A DNA stretch of 64,000 nucleotides from Sphingopyxis sp. YR583 (GCF_900108295.1 NZ_FNWK01000001.1:1426001-1490000); one strand, 5' to 3'. Numbered from the stretch's first letter, positions 24,981-33,065 are shown. Made by a program: numbers and translations. Notes: generated by a model not told the origin, from the letters alone.

Positions 24981-26096
24981 ATGATGTATTCCACGTTGGA
25001 TGGCGCCAAGAAGTGCGCAAAGCAGCTTAAGCGTCTGCTCGAGGCGAGCGCGCTGATTTTCCCATTGGCTCGGTGCCAAGCCTCAGTAGCTGAAGCGGGC
25101 GGATATCAAGATTGGCACGACCTTAACCGGCGCATAGGTCAGCGCCCACAGACCGGGCTGCCGTTCGACTATTGGGGCAATTTGCTCAAAGTCCTTCCGG
25201 CCCCCTGCCAATACCCCGTGCGGTCGCATCTGAGCGGCCGCGGTGGACCGGAACTTGCGCCGCCGGAAATGTGGGTCAGAGACATTCTTCCCTATGCGGT
25301 CAGCCTTGAAATCGTCCATCGCACGCACGCTGCGCCCCTGCGGCCGGGATCGGGAAAAGGGCAGCGGCTCCGTCTTGAACTTGTCTCCGGCCTCCTTCTG
25401 AACATCGAGGGCGGCTTAGATCGGTTGCCGAAACTCGACGCGGAGAAACTCCATCTCATATTCGATGGTGAGCCTGCTTCGCTCCTTCCCAAACTTGCGC
25501 GCAACGCGCAGTTCAGTGAAGCCGTAAGTTCGCTTGTCGATGCCGGCCTTCTCAGGATTGAACGCGGTTCTACTTATGTCTTGGCCCCCGAAAGCGATGT
25601 CTTGAAAGCCGAGCTATTGGAACGCGCTTTGACATGGCGGCGCGATCAAGAGCCGAAGATCGATTATATCGAAATGGACGAAGATCTGGCCGGGGCGCTT
25701 GCGCATCAGGAATCGCTGGATGTGCGCGATTCCGGGCCGAAAGTGCCTTATCATGAGATGAGCTATCGCGGAGTCGAACTTCAAAGCCGCTATGCCGTCG
25801 CGCATGAGTTTGAAGAGATGAAGGCCGTCGTCGACGCAATGCCCGATGATGTCAGGCTACGGGTTGAGTCAATCTGGTGCGATTCAAAGGCGTGTGCAGT
25901 CTATTCCATAACCATCCGGTTGGGCATGGATCGTAGCTGGTTGGGCGAGAATATCCGGGACAGTTTTCGCGCGGGCACGAACGGCTTCAACGGCCTATTC
26001 CTCTCTCATGGGAATGATGATCAATTCTTCGATCCGGAATGGCCGGAAGACGACGAAGATTTCCTGCCGATAAGCGAAACTACAGCAAACATTTAG
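24981..26096 (+). CDS. Hypothetical protein with an N-terminal GYxDWxxL helical module
   Basis: A 371-residue soluble protein of unknown function. Residues 4-52 (STLDGAKKCAKQLKRLLEAS, then ASVAEAGGYQDWHDLNRRIG) form a small helical module that recurs at the N-terminus of various accessory proteins, with a conserved GYxDWxxL. The remainder has no recognised motif. The C-terminal tail is very acidic (PEWPEDDEDF). Two consecutive ATGs stand at 24981. The gene is divergent from the PLD-like gene and is the last sizeable cargo gene before the integrase region. No function is proposed. Confidence 0.5.
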   Translation: MMYSTLDGAKKCAKQLKRLLEASALIFPLARCQASVAEAGGYQDWHDLNRRIGQRPQTGLPFDYWGNLLKVLPAPCQYPVRSHLSGRGGPELAPPEMWVRDILPYAVSLEIVHRTHAAPLRPGSGKGQRLRLELVSGLLLNIEGGLDRLPKLDAEKLHLIFDGEPASLLPKLARNAQFSEAVSSLVDAGLLRIERGSTYVLAPESDVLKAELLERALTWRRDQEPKIDYIEMDEDLAGALAHQESLDVRDSGPKVPYHEMSYRGVELQSRYAVAHEFEEMKAVVDAMPDDVRLRVESIWCDSKACAVYSITIRLGMDRSWLGENIRDSFRAGTNGFNGLFLSHGNDDQFFDPEWPEDDEDFLPISETTANI

Positions 26097-26115
26097 GTTC
26101 AGGCGAGCGGAGCCT

Positions 26116-26427
26116 TCAAGGTTTACTGGCAGAGGGTTTCCGCTCGCTCGGAGAGGCTTTCATGATAGAAAGATTGGGCGGCGTCACTACCACCTTCTTC
26201 GGTGAATGCTGACCTCCGACGGCATCGCGTTTATCGGACACGTGATCTATGAGAATCGCCGTTGCCAACAGCAGCGTCGATAAACCCCAGCACAACCAGC
26301 GGATACAGGCGGCCACATCCACCTTGATGTCGCTTCGTTCAACAACTCGTTCGAGCAACGTCAGATCCGAAGCTGCGCGACGCGCGCGCGGAGCAGCTGT
26401 AGCTTTCGATTTGCGATTGTTTTGCAC
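26116..26427 (-). CDS. Small hypothetical membrane protein
   Basis: A 103-residue frame starting with GTG at 26427. An AGGGAAG ribosome-site candidate lies about seven bases upstream, which supports expression. The product has a basic N-terminus (RKSKATAAPRARRAAS), one membrane helix at about 44-60 (WLCWGLSTLLLATAILI) and a basic, Ser/Pro-rich tail. No family is recognised. The opposite strand is open over most of the same interval, so this call is tentative. Confidence 0.35.
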   Translation of the reverse strand: MQNNRKSKATAAPRARRAASDLTLLERVVERSDIKVDVAACIRWLCWGLSTLLLATAILIDHVSDKRDAVGGQHSPKKVVVTPPNLSIMKASPSERKPSASKP

Positions 26428-26602
26428 GTCGAACTTCCCTGGGCCTGTTCACAGCGCATGCTCGGGTTACAATTCGAGCAGGCACCAAATGCCGCCAGAT
26501 GGCGGAGTGTTACAAGCCGCGTGTTATCGGAAGTCCTACGCGGTAACGCTTAATTAGGGATGGTCGCTTGCTGTTTCAAGCACGAGGCGCGATCCTCATT
26601 CA

Positions 26603-26989
26603 TCATGCTTTCAACTCGATCATTTCGACGGGGACATAACGATGAAAATCAGCATGTTGCCTCTTTAATGGGCATCGCCATTCGCCAGCCGGATATTGCG
26701 GGTTGTGCCAGCACATCTCCGCGTGAGAATATCGCGCGAATACCGGGAAAGGGATAGGCTCAACGGCACGTTTTAGCTCGTCACGCAATGCTCGACCCGC
26801 TGGTGTCAGATCAACACGGGCCAAGACATAGCAGTCTGGCGGGGTATCTAGAGAGGTGATGGTCACCAAGCCCGCGCGTTGGAGCGCCGCCATCGACGGC
26901 CGTGACCATCGTCCAAATCGCTGCGTCGTGCCTGCTCCTTCCGTCAGCGAGACGAGAACCCGCTGCTGCCGTTGGGTTAATGGCTTCAT
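26603..26989 (-). CDS. Small winged-helix-like protein coupled to the integrase
   Basis: A 128-residue protein whose ATG at 26989 overlaps the integrase stop by four bases, so it is translated with the integrase. The first 65 residues resemble a winged helix (LTQRQQRVLVSLTEGAG, SMAALQRAGLVTI, then LTPAGRAL). The remainder has His, Cys and Trp residues (AEMCWHNPQYPAGEWRC) of unknown role. It could be a regulator of integration or excision, but it is not a recognised excisionase. No other evidence for function is seen. Confidence 0.55.
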   Translation of the reverse strand: MKPLTQRQQRVLVSLTEGAGTTQRFGRWSRPSMAALQRAGLVTITSLDTPPDCYVLARVDLTPAGRALRDELKRAVEPIPFPVFARYSHAEMCWHNPQYPAGEWRCPLKRQHADFHRYVPVEMIELKA

Positions 26990-28371
26990 GGTTCAGCGCC
27001 CAAGGGTAGCGGTTTAATCAGACTGTTTTGCACTACGCTGATGGAGGAAGGCCCTGCTAGCCCAAAGCCTCCGGTCGTCAGGGGCGCCGTGAGAGTGAAT
27101 TTTGACACGCTTGGGGTTACGTCCTGCTTGCCGCTATCAAGCAATGACGCGATCTCTCTAGACACGCGTTCGGCAGCGGATTTTACGGCTTCGTCGAGAT
27201 GAACATAGCGTCCCGTTTTTGAACCCGCCGCATGGCCGAGCATCGCCGCGATCGTAAGTTCGGAGTAGCCCAAGTCGCCGGCGATGCTTGCGTAGGTATG
27301 GCGCAGGGTGTGGGCCGTCACATCCGACCATCCGAGGCGATGGCAAAGGCGTCCGAGTACACCGTCCGCCGCAATGAAGTGCGACTGTCCGCCGTCGGAC
27401 GGAAAGACATAAGGGTTGTCTTCTAGCGGAGCGCGCGCTCTGATTGCTTTCAGCGCCGGCGTTCCAACGATCCTGATTTGCTCAACGGTCTTTGTCTCCG
27501 GGTAAGCGACATATCCCTCGTCATGCACCCAGCTATGTTTGAGCGCTTGCGCCTCATTGAGCCGCATTCCCGAGAGCAGCAGAACCCGGATGATGGCGAG
27601 ACCAGTCGGGTGCTCTGTTTCCTCCACTTCGCGCATGAGGTTTCCGAGATCGACAATCTCGTTCGTGCTCAGCCGGCGAGTCCGCTTCTTGTCCGGAAAC
27701 TTTCGGACGCCGAGGGCGGGGTTCGACAATATCTGGCCGTCACGCAGCGCGTGATTGAAAATGGAATGGATGGTGGCGACCGAGCGTGCAGCTACGCCCT
27801 CGCCGCCTTTGGTCACACCTCCTCGCCCTTCCCCGCGGGGGCGAGCTGTTTTGCCATTTGCGATGTCGACCTGCATTCGCTCAATGTCCGTAACGCGAAG
27901 CGAGGCGACCTTGCGCCGACCGAGCAGCGGCCGGATGTGAGATTCGATCCGGCTCTCATCCATTGTAAGCGACGAAGCTCGGATTGGCCGACGCATACGC
28001 CCCAAAATCCTTCCTGCCTTCGCTTCAGTTAGATACCAGTCGCAAAGCTGCCCGACTGTCACGCCGTCGCGCGCCGCCTTCTTTTCGGCTGAAGGATCAA
28101 TCCCCTTCGCGACCTCTCCCAAGATGATGCGGGCTCCGGCTCGTGCCTGCTCGACTGTCATCACGCCAAATCGGCCTACTTCCACTCTACGTTGTTGCCG
28201 TTCCTGATTGCGGTACTGGACGACGAATACCTTGGAGCCGCTGGGATTGGCCTTCACGCCAAAGCCCTTCAGTTCGGCATCCCATAGCAGCGTCGGCGAT
28301 GCGCCCTTCGCCTCCAGTGCTTCGACTGCGCGTTTGGTCAGCTTGCCCGCGTGTTCCACTCGTAACTCCAT
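26986..28371 (-). CDS. int: Tyrosine-type site-specific integrase, P4/DUF4102 family
   Basis: A 461-residue tyrosine recombinase that would insert and excise the element at a tRNA gene. Residues 10-100 form the DUF4102 arm-binding domain (LTKRAVEAL, WDAELKGFGVKANPSGSK). A core-binding domain follows, and then the catalytic domain with Arg270 (LLSGMRLNEAQAL), Lys294, His354 and Arg357 (HTLRHTYAS), His380 and Tyr389 (GRYVH), so it looks intact. The start at 28371 lies 203 bases from the tRNA-Gly fragment. An inverted repeat sits just upstream and may be its operator or arm site. The gene reads away from the attachment site. Confidence 0.95.
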   Translation of the reverse strand: MELRVEHAGKLTKRAVEALEAKGASPTLLWDAELKGFGVKANPSGSKVFVVQYRNQERQQRRVEVGRFGVMTVEQARAGARIILGEVAKGIDPSAEKKAARDGVTVGQLCDWYLTEAKAGRILGRMRRPIRASSLTMDESRIESHIRPLLGRRKVASLRVTDIERMQVDIANGKTARPRGEGRGGVTKGGEGVAARSVATIHSIFNHALRDGQILSNPALGVRKFPDKKRTRRLSTNEIVDLGNLMREVEETEHPTGLAIIRVLLLSGMRLNEAQALKHSWVHDEGYVAYPETKTVEQIRIVGTPALKAIRARAPLEDNPYVFPSDGGQSHFIAADGVLGRLCHRLGWSDVTAHTLRHTYASIAGDLGYSELTIAAMLGHAAGSKTGRYVHLDEAVKSAAERVSREIASLLDSGKQDVTPSVSKFTLTAPLTTGGFGLAGPSSISVVQNSLIKPLPLGAEP

Positions 28372-28379
28372 CCCAATGT

Positions 28380-28424
28380 GGTTACCAGCTTACCAAACTG
28401 GCTTCTGGAAACCAACTGGTAACC
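28380..28424. promoter_or_regulatory. Perfect 9-bp inverted repeat upstream of the integrase
   Basis: GGTTACCAG at 28380-28388 and CTGGTAACC at 28416-28424 form perfect arms 27 bases apart. The related shorter pieces TTACCA and ACCAACTGG lie between and beside them. The repeat begins 9 bases upstream of the integrase start codon. It may be an operator for integrase expression or an arm-type binding site for Int or an excision factor. Both are inferences from position. Confidence 0.55.
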
Positions 28425-28573
28425 AGATCGACGGAAATCAACGGCGAAATTCGGATACGAGAGCGTTGCTCTGATGGCTTTTAATATACAGCAATATAAG
28501 GATAAATCGTAGATTAGCGCATTTTTGGCGATTTAGCAGATTGGATCGAATTCAAATTGCCAAGGTTGGGGTC

Positions 28574-28601
28574 GAGGGTTCGAATCCCTTCGCCCGCTCC
28601 A
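28574..28601 (+). repeat. attachment-site scar: 3' end of a tRNA-Gly gene
   Basis: The 28 bases are a T stem-loop (GAGGG, TTCGAAT, CCCTT), the 3' acceptor strand CGCCCGC, discriminator T and CCA. The matching 5' acceptor strand GCGGGCG is absent from the 80 bases upstream, so this is only the tail of a tRNA. A CGCCCGC acceptor with discriminator U fits tRNA-Gly. This is the duplicated end created when an element inserts into the 3' part of a tRNA gene. The intact tRNA should be at the other end of the element, left of the window. It marks the ICE/chromosome boundary. Confidence 0.8.
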
Positions 28602-28698
28602 GTTTTCGCAGCGATCCGGCTGCGTCAAATCCCGTTCATCGAAATCCGGCTGACAGCCCAACCTGCGGGAATTGTCGCCGGACTCCATCGTGGCGCGC

Positions 28699-29475
28699 TC
28701 AGACCGCCTCCACCGTCACTTTTTGCTCGATCAGCCGGATCTCGCGATAGGCAGTGAGGAAGGCGATATCGGCGGCATCGCGCCCAACGCAAATGCGGGC
28801 ACATTCAACGGAACGCGTCATTCCGGTCGCGTCGATCATGTGCCAGTCGCCGTCCAGATAGACTTCGGCGACCGCGTGGAAATCCTGCGGTTTCACGCCG
28901 AGCGCATAGACGCTCGCCATGCGCGCGGGGATATGCGCGGAGCGGGCGAGCGCGATCATCACATGCGCATAGTCGCGGCACACACCGCGCCGCTCGACGA
29001 AGCTGTCGAGAGCGCCTGTTTCCGACGTGCTGGAACCCGAGACATAGGTGAAGCGGCTTTCGATCCAGTCGCGCATCCGGCCAATCTTCTCGCCGCCCTC
29101 AAGCTCGCCGAACCGGCGGTCGACGAAGGCGTGGAACTTGTTCGACGGACAATAACGCGATTCGTTGAGATAGGGGACCGCAGCGGCGGGAAGGCGGTGG
29201 AGCGGAACCGCGGCGAGGGTACGGAAGTCGACATCGGGCCGGTCGATTTCGACCAGCGCGCGATACTCGGCGCTGAGGCTGCCTTCCGCGCGTAGCCAGA
29301 TCGGATCACAAATCCCGTCCGCCGTCGGAATGCGCGACACTTTTTCTGGCGTTCCGAGGTCGAGCGAGGCGTCAAGCACGCGCTGACCATGCCCGTTCGC
29401 CGCCTCGATCTGGAGCATCAGGTCGACGGGCTCAGGCAGCCGATAATTCAGGGAGGCGGAGATTTCGAGTTTCAT
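28699..29475 (-). CDS. Transglutaminase-like family protein
   Basis: A 258-residue protein with the transglutaminase/cysteine-protease triad: Cys166 in ERRGVCRDYAH, His200 in PQDFHAVAEVYL and Asp215 in HMIDATG. An N-terminal beta-rich region of about 90 residues precedes the domain, as in the bacterial transglutaminase-like group often encoded near circularly permuted ATP-grasp genes. No signal peptide is visible, so it is probably cytoplasmic. Substrate unknown. It is the first chromosomal gene right of the element, and its 3' end lies about 100 bases from the attachment scar. Confidence 0.85.
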   Translation of the reverse strand: MKLEISASLNYRLPEPVDLMLQIEAANGHGQRVLDASLDLGTPEKVSRIPTADGICDPIWLRAEGSLSAEYRALVEIDRPDVDFRTLAAVPLHRLPAAAVPYLNESRYCPSNKFHAFVDRRFGELEGGEKIGRMRDWIESRFTYVSGSSTSETGALDSFVERRGVCRDYAHVMIALARSAHIPARMASVYALGVKPQDFHAVAEVYLDGDWHMIDATGMTRSVECARICVGRDAADIAFLTAYREIRLIEQKVTVEAV

Positions 29476-29535
29476 CTATCGGCAACGCATGAAGGAGGAT
29501 TCGGTGGCGCTAGGATCGACAGGGGCAAAGAGCAA

Positions 29536-30771
29536 GTGACGGCAGCACGGACCATCCCGTTCATCGTCGCGACCATCTTCATGGACGCGGTCGGCTTTGG
29601 CATCATCATGCCGGTGTTGCCGCAACTCGTGATGGAGGTCGGCCGAATCGACCTGGCCGAGGCGATCGAGGTTGGCGCATGGATCGGCCTTGTCATGGCA
29701 GTCGCGACGTTCCTCGCCTCGCCCGTTCTCGGCAATCTGTCGGACCATTGCGGGCGGCGCCGTGTGCTGCTGCTCGCGCTCGGCGGGCTGGCGATCGATT
29801 ATGCACTGCTAACGATCGTCGAGACTCTGCCATGGCTGTTCATCGCCCGCGCACTGTCGGGGATTTTCGGCGGCAGCTATGCTGCGGCGCAAGCGGCGAT
29901 TGCAGACATTACCGCCCCTGAAGACCGCGCGCGCAACTTCGGGTTCGTCGGCGCAGCGTTCGGCATCGGCTTTGTTGCCGGGCCCGCCATTGGCGGCTTT
30001 CTGGGTGAAGTCGGTCCGCGCGCCCCCTTCGTCGCGGCGGCCATCCTCGCCGCCGCGAACATGCTCTACGGCTATTTCATCTTTCCCGAGACTTTGGCGG
30101 TCGAACGCCGTCGCCGCTTCGACTGGCGCCGCGCCAATCCGCTCGGCGCATGGCAGACGATGCGCACGCTACCTGGGATGGACGGTGTCGCAGGAGTGCT
30201 CGTGCTCTGGCAGATCGCAAGCCTCGTCTATCCGATGACATGGAGTTTTTACTGCATCGCGCAGCTCGGCTGGACGCCGGGGATGATCGGCGCGAGTCTT
30301 GCCGCAGTCGGCGTGATGATCGCGCTGGGTCAGATGTTTGTTGTCGGTCCCGCGGTCGCGCGCTTCGGCGAACGCGACGCGGCAACGCTCGGCATCCTCG
30401 TCGCTGTTGCGGTCTATGTCGGTTATGCCTTCACCACCTCGACGATCGGAGCCTTCCTGCTGCTAATCCCCGTCGCGCTGCAAGCGCCGGTGCAGCCGTC
30501 GCTGATGGCGATGATGTCTCGCCGCGCGACCGCAGAGACGCAGGGCGAGGTGCAGGGGATATCGGCGATGGCGATGGGCCTCGGCCAGCTCGTCGCGCCG
30601 CTGCTACTCACCGGCACCATGGCTTACTTCACCGCCGTCAGCGCGCCGGTGCATTTTCCGGGTGCCGCTTTCGTCGTTGCCGCGGTCTTCGGCCTGCTCG
30701 CGATCCTGATGCTTCGCCGCTTACCGCGCGCAGCGGCAACCGATCAGATGCCGCCGTCGGTCACCGCATAG
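29536..30771 (+). CDS. MFS transporter, TCR/Tet-like drug:proton antiporter group
   Basis: The 411-residue product has 12 hydrophobic segments and the MFS motif A GNLSDHCGRRRVLL between helices 2 and 3. It has a TetA-like beginning (IPFIVATIFMDAVGFGIIMP) and the motif-C-like helix GIGFVAGPAIGGFLGE. It probably exports a drug or metabolite in exchange for protons. The start is taken as GTG at 29536, just before the first conserved residues; the frame is open further upstream to 29389 but would overlap the transglutaminase gene. Its 3' end overlaps the convergent CinA-like gene by 28 bases. No tetR-type regulator is adjacent. Confidence 0.87.
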   Translation: MTAARTIPFIVATIFMDAVGFGIIMPVLPQLVMEVGRIDLAEAIEVGAWIGLVMAVATFLASPVLGNLSDHCGRRRVLLLALGGLAIDYALLTIVETLPWLFIARALSGIFGGSYAAAQAAIADITAPEDRARNFGFVGAAFGIGFVAGPAIGGFLGEVGPRAPFVAAAILAAANMLYGYFIFPETLAVERRRRFDWRRANPLGAWQTMRTLPGMDGVAGVLVLWQIASLVYPMTWSFYCIAQLGWTPGMIGASLAAVGVMIALGQMFVVGPAVARFGERDAATLGILVAVAVYVGYAFTTSTIGAFLLLIPVALQAPVQPSLMAMMSRRATAETQGEVQGISAMAMGLGQLVAPLLLTGTMAYFTAVSAPVHFPGAAFVVAAVFGLLAILMLRRLPRAAATDQMPPSVTA

Positions 30772-31505
30772 CCGAGCGCTTCGAACCCGGCGGTCAACAT
30801 GGCGACGCAGGCCGCCACCAATTCGCCATCGGTCGACCGAATGACGAAATTAGCGCCTGTCTTGCCCTCGCGAAAAAAGGGATAGCTGCCGATCGCAACC
30901 CCCGGATAATCCTTCTCACCTTGCCGCAGCAGGTCGGCAATTTCGCTTTCGGGCGCCCAGGCACCGATCGTTTGCGCGATCAGCGGCGCGCCACCCTCAA
31001 GCTCGCCAGTGAGCGCGTCGAGCATCCCCGCCGTGATATGCGGGACACCCGCCATCACGAACAAATTGCCAATGCGGATACCGGGTGCGCCAGACATGCG
31101 GTTCGGGATGAGGTCGGCGCCGTCGGGGACGCGCGCCATGCGAAGGCGCGCGTCGGTCAGTTCGGCACCGCGCGCGCTGTAATAGCGCTCAAGGATAGCG
31201 CGCGCTGCGGGATGGATCACCACATCGACACCGAGTGCCTTTGCCACCGCGTCGACCGTGATGTCGTCGTGCGTCGGACCGATGCCGCCGGTGGTAAAGA
31301 CATAGTCGTAGCGTGCGCGGATCGCGTTCAGCGCATCGACGATCTCATCCTCGACATCGGGAACGATCCGCACTTCGCGCAGGCGAATCCCCTGCACCTC
31401 GAGCCAGGTCGCGATCTGCGACACATTCTTGTCCTGCGTGCGGCCCGAGAGAATCTCGTCGCCGATCACCAGCACGGCGGCGGTCCATATGCGTTCGTCG
31501 CTCAT
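30744..31505 (-). CDS. CinA-like molybdopterin-binding (MoCF) domain protein
   Basis: A 253-residue protein containing only the N-terminal MoCF/CinA domain: VLVIGDEILSGRTQDKNVSQ at about 12-31 and TTGGIGPTHDDITVDAVAKA further on. The C-terminal nicotinamide-nucleotide amidase domain of full CinA is absent, a frequent architecture in alphaproteobacteria. Function is not settled: related domains bind molybdopterin or hydrolyse ADP-ribose or pyridine nucleotides. It is divergent from the glutathione-transferase gene, and a perfect SOS-box match lies in the shared intergenic region. Confidence 0.88.
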   Translation of the reverse strand: MSDERIWTAAVLVIGDEILSGRTQDKNVSQIATWLEVQGIRLREVRIVPDVEDEIVDALNAIRARYDYVFTTGGIGPTHDDITVDAVAKALGVDVVIHPAARAILERYYSARGAELTDARLRMARVPDGADLIPNRMSGAPGIRIGNLFVMAGVPHITAGMLDALTGELEGGAPLIAQTIGAWAPESEIADLLRQGEKDYPGVAIGSYPFFREGKTGANFVIRSTDGELVAACVAMLTAGFEALGYAVTDGGI

Positions 31506-31560
31506 GCCTTTGCCTTAACTCGGAACGATGACAAAACAAGCCCGATGGAATATTGCTATT

Positions 31561-31575
31561 GTTCCTGATATGTTC
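31561..31575. promoter_or_regulatory. Candidate alphaproteobacterial LexA (SOS) box
   Basis: The sequence GTTC, seven bases, GTTC matches the GTTC-N7-GTTC LexA operator described for several alphaproteobacteria. It lies between the divergent CinA-like gene (start 31505) and the glutathione-transferase gene (start 31608), 32 bases before the latter. Eight fixed bases occur by chance about once per 65 kb per strand, so the position, not the match alone, makes it of interest. Confidence 0.4.
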
Positions 31576-31607
31576 TCAAAGAATCGAGCCGATATGGGAG
31601 ATGTGCA

Positions 31608-32243
31608 ATGGCCGAAGACCTGATTTTCTATACCAACCCGATGTCGCGCGGACAGATTGTCCGCTGGATGCTCGAAGAAGTGAGCGCGCCCTATGAACAG
31701 CGCATTCTCGACTACGGCACGACGATGAAAGACGGGGCCTATCTGGCAGTGAACCCGATGGGCAAGGTTCCCGCGATTGTTCACAACGGCGACATCGTCA
31801 CTGAATGCGCCGCGATCTGCGCCTATTTGGCCGATGCCTTCCCCGAGGCCGGTCTTGCGCCCGCCCCCGCCGACCGCGCCGATTATTATCGCTGGCTCTT
31901 CTTCACCTCGGGTCCGGTCGAGCAGGCAATTACCGCCAAGCATTTCGGCGTCGAGCCCGATACCGAGCAGCAACGCATGGCGGGGTTCGGTTCGCTCCCC
32001 GCGGCGCTCGACGCGCTCGAAAGCGCTGTCGCGGGCCGGGCGTTCGTCGCGGGCGACCGCTTCAGCGCCGCCGATGTCTATGTGGGCAGCCAGATCGACT
32101 GGGGGCTGCAATTCGGCACCATCGCGTCGCGCCCGGCGTTCGAGGCCTATGTTGCCCCGTTTCGCGAGCGCGCAGCTTACAAGCGCGCAAAAGACATCGA
32201 CAATGCTCTGATCGCTGAAATGCAGGCGGCCAACCCGGCCTGA
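31608..32243 (+). CDS. Glutathione S-transferase family protein
   Basis: A 211-residue two-domain GST: a thioredoxin-like N-terminal domain (LIFYTNPMSRGQIVRWMLEE, then NPMGKVPAIVHNGDIVTE with the cis-Pro and the glutathione-binding Glu-Cys region) and an all-helical C-terminal domain containing AGDRFSAADVYVGSQ. Ser13 in the NPMSRG segment is the likely catalytic residue. It probably conjugates or reduces electrophiles with glutathione in the cytoplasm. GGGAGA seven bases before the ATG supports the start. A strong terminator follows. Confidence 0.9.
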   Translation: MAEDLIFYTNPMSRGQIVRWMLEEVSAPYEQRILDYGTTMKDGAYLAVNPMGKVPAIVHNGDIVTECAAICAYLADAFPEAGLAPAPADRADYYRWLFFTSGPVEQAITAKHFGVEPDTEQQRMAGFGSLPAALDALESAVAGRAFVAGDRFSAADVYVGSQIDWGLQFGTIASRPAFEAYVAPFRERAAYKRAKDIDNALIAEMQAANPA

Positions 32244-32280
32244 GACAGCGCGGCCCGCGACCCGGCCGCGAAAAAGAAAT

Positions 32281-32320
32281 GAGCCCGGCGAATTTCTCCG
32301 CCGGGCTCCCGTATTTTTTG
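32281..32320. terminator. Bidirectional rho-independent terminator
   Basis: A perfect 10-bp stem GAGCCCGGCG / CGCCGGGCTC (32281-32290 and 32299-32308) with an 8-base loop is followed by a run of T (to 32319) and preceded by a run of A. It can therefore stop both the GST gene (rightwards) and the BI-1 gene (leftwards). Confidence 0.92.
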
Positions 32321-32336
32321 CTCTTTGTCCGTCCGC

Positions 32337-33065
32337 TTATTCGCGGCTGCCCAGCAGGTTGAGCAGGAAGGTGAACATGTTGACGAAGTCGAGATAGAGC
32401 GTCAGCGCGCCCATGATCACCGACTTGCCGACAAAGTCGGTCCCGCGGACATAGAAATACATGCTCTTGATCTTCTGCGTGTCATAGGCAGTGAGGCCAG
32501 CGAACAGCAGCACGCCGATCACGCTGATCGCGAGGCTGAGCGCGCTCGACTGTACGAACAAGTTGATCAGCATCGCAACGAGGATGCCGACGACGCCCAT
32601 GATCAGGAAGGTGCCAAAACCCGACAGATCCTTCTTGGTCGTGTAGCCGTAGAGGCTGAGGCCAAGAAAGGCGGCCGCGGTCGCAAAGAAAGTCGTTGCG
32701 ATCGACGATGCGGTAAAGGCGAGGAAGATCGTCGACATCGACAGACCCATGACCGCCGCATAGACCCAGAACAGCGCCTGCGCAGCGCTGGTCGACAGCT
32801 TGTTGATGCCAAAGCTCAGCACCAGCACGAAGGCGAGCGGCGCCAGCGCCACCACCCACATAAGCGGGCTGCCGATCAGCGAGGCGGTAAAGCCGCTGTT
32901 ATACGCCAGCATCGCGACGATGCCGGTCAGCAGCACGCCCGAGCCCATATAATTGTAAACCGACAGCATGTACGACCGCAGGCCGGCATCGACGGCCTGG
33001 TCCATTGCGTTCGCGCCGGCGCCAAAACCGGAAGCCGCCATATTGGGGTCGTTCCAATTCGCCAT
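32337..33065 (-). CDS. Bax inhibitor-1/YccA family membrane protein
   Basis: A 242-residue protein with seven hydrophobic segments and the family signatures LFAGLTAYDTQKIKSMY near residue 190 and TLYLDFVNMFTFLLNLLG at the end. BI-1-like proteins are pH-sensitive membrane ion leaks or interact with membrane protein quality control (YccA with FtsH). The N-terminal 30 residues are hydrophilic. The gene ends about 17 bases from the shared terminator. It is monocistronic. Confidence 0.94.
   Translation of the reverse strand: MANWNDPNMAASGFGAGANAMDQAVDAGLRSYMLSVYNYMGSGVLLTGIVAMLAYNSGFTASLIGSPLMWVVALAPLAFVLVLSFGINKLSTSAAQALFWVYAAVMGLSMSTIFLAFTASSIATTFFATAAAFLGLSLYGYTTKKDLSGFGTFLIMGVVGILVAMLINLFVQSSALSLAISVIGVLLFAGLTAYDTQKIKSMYFYVRGTDFVGKSVIMGALTLYLDFVNMFTFLLNLLGSRE

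Larger units (their letters stand above)
1..28601. mobile_element. Right-hand part of an integrated conjugative element (ICE) with a defence-rich cargo
   Basis: Seen: a trb mating-pair operon at the left, about 18 kb of accessory genes, a tyrosine integrase, and a 28-nt tRNA-Gly 3' end at 28574-28601 with no tRNA 5' half next to it. This is the arrangement left when an element inserts in the 3' end of a tRNA gene. Chromosomal genes start immediately to the right. The left end, and probably the intact tRNA-Gly, relaxase and coupling protein, lie outside the window. Inference: an ICE rather than a plasmid, because of the integrase and attachment scar. The cargo looks less GC-rich than the flanks, by eye, notably around 12000-12120. 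Confidence 0.8.

Noticed and set aside
26249..26557. A 102-codon plus-strand frame opposite the small membrane protein
   Set aside because: The minus-strand frame has a ribosome site and a membrane helix; this one has neither.
30150..31568. A 472-codon open frame on the plus strand
   Set aside because: It overlaps the MFS gene in another frame and is antisense to the CinA-like gene. Both of those have clear family motifs.
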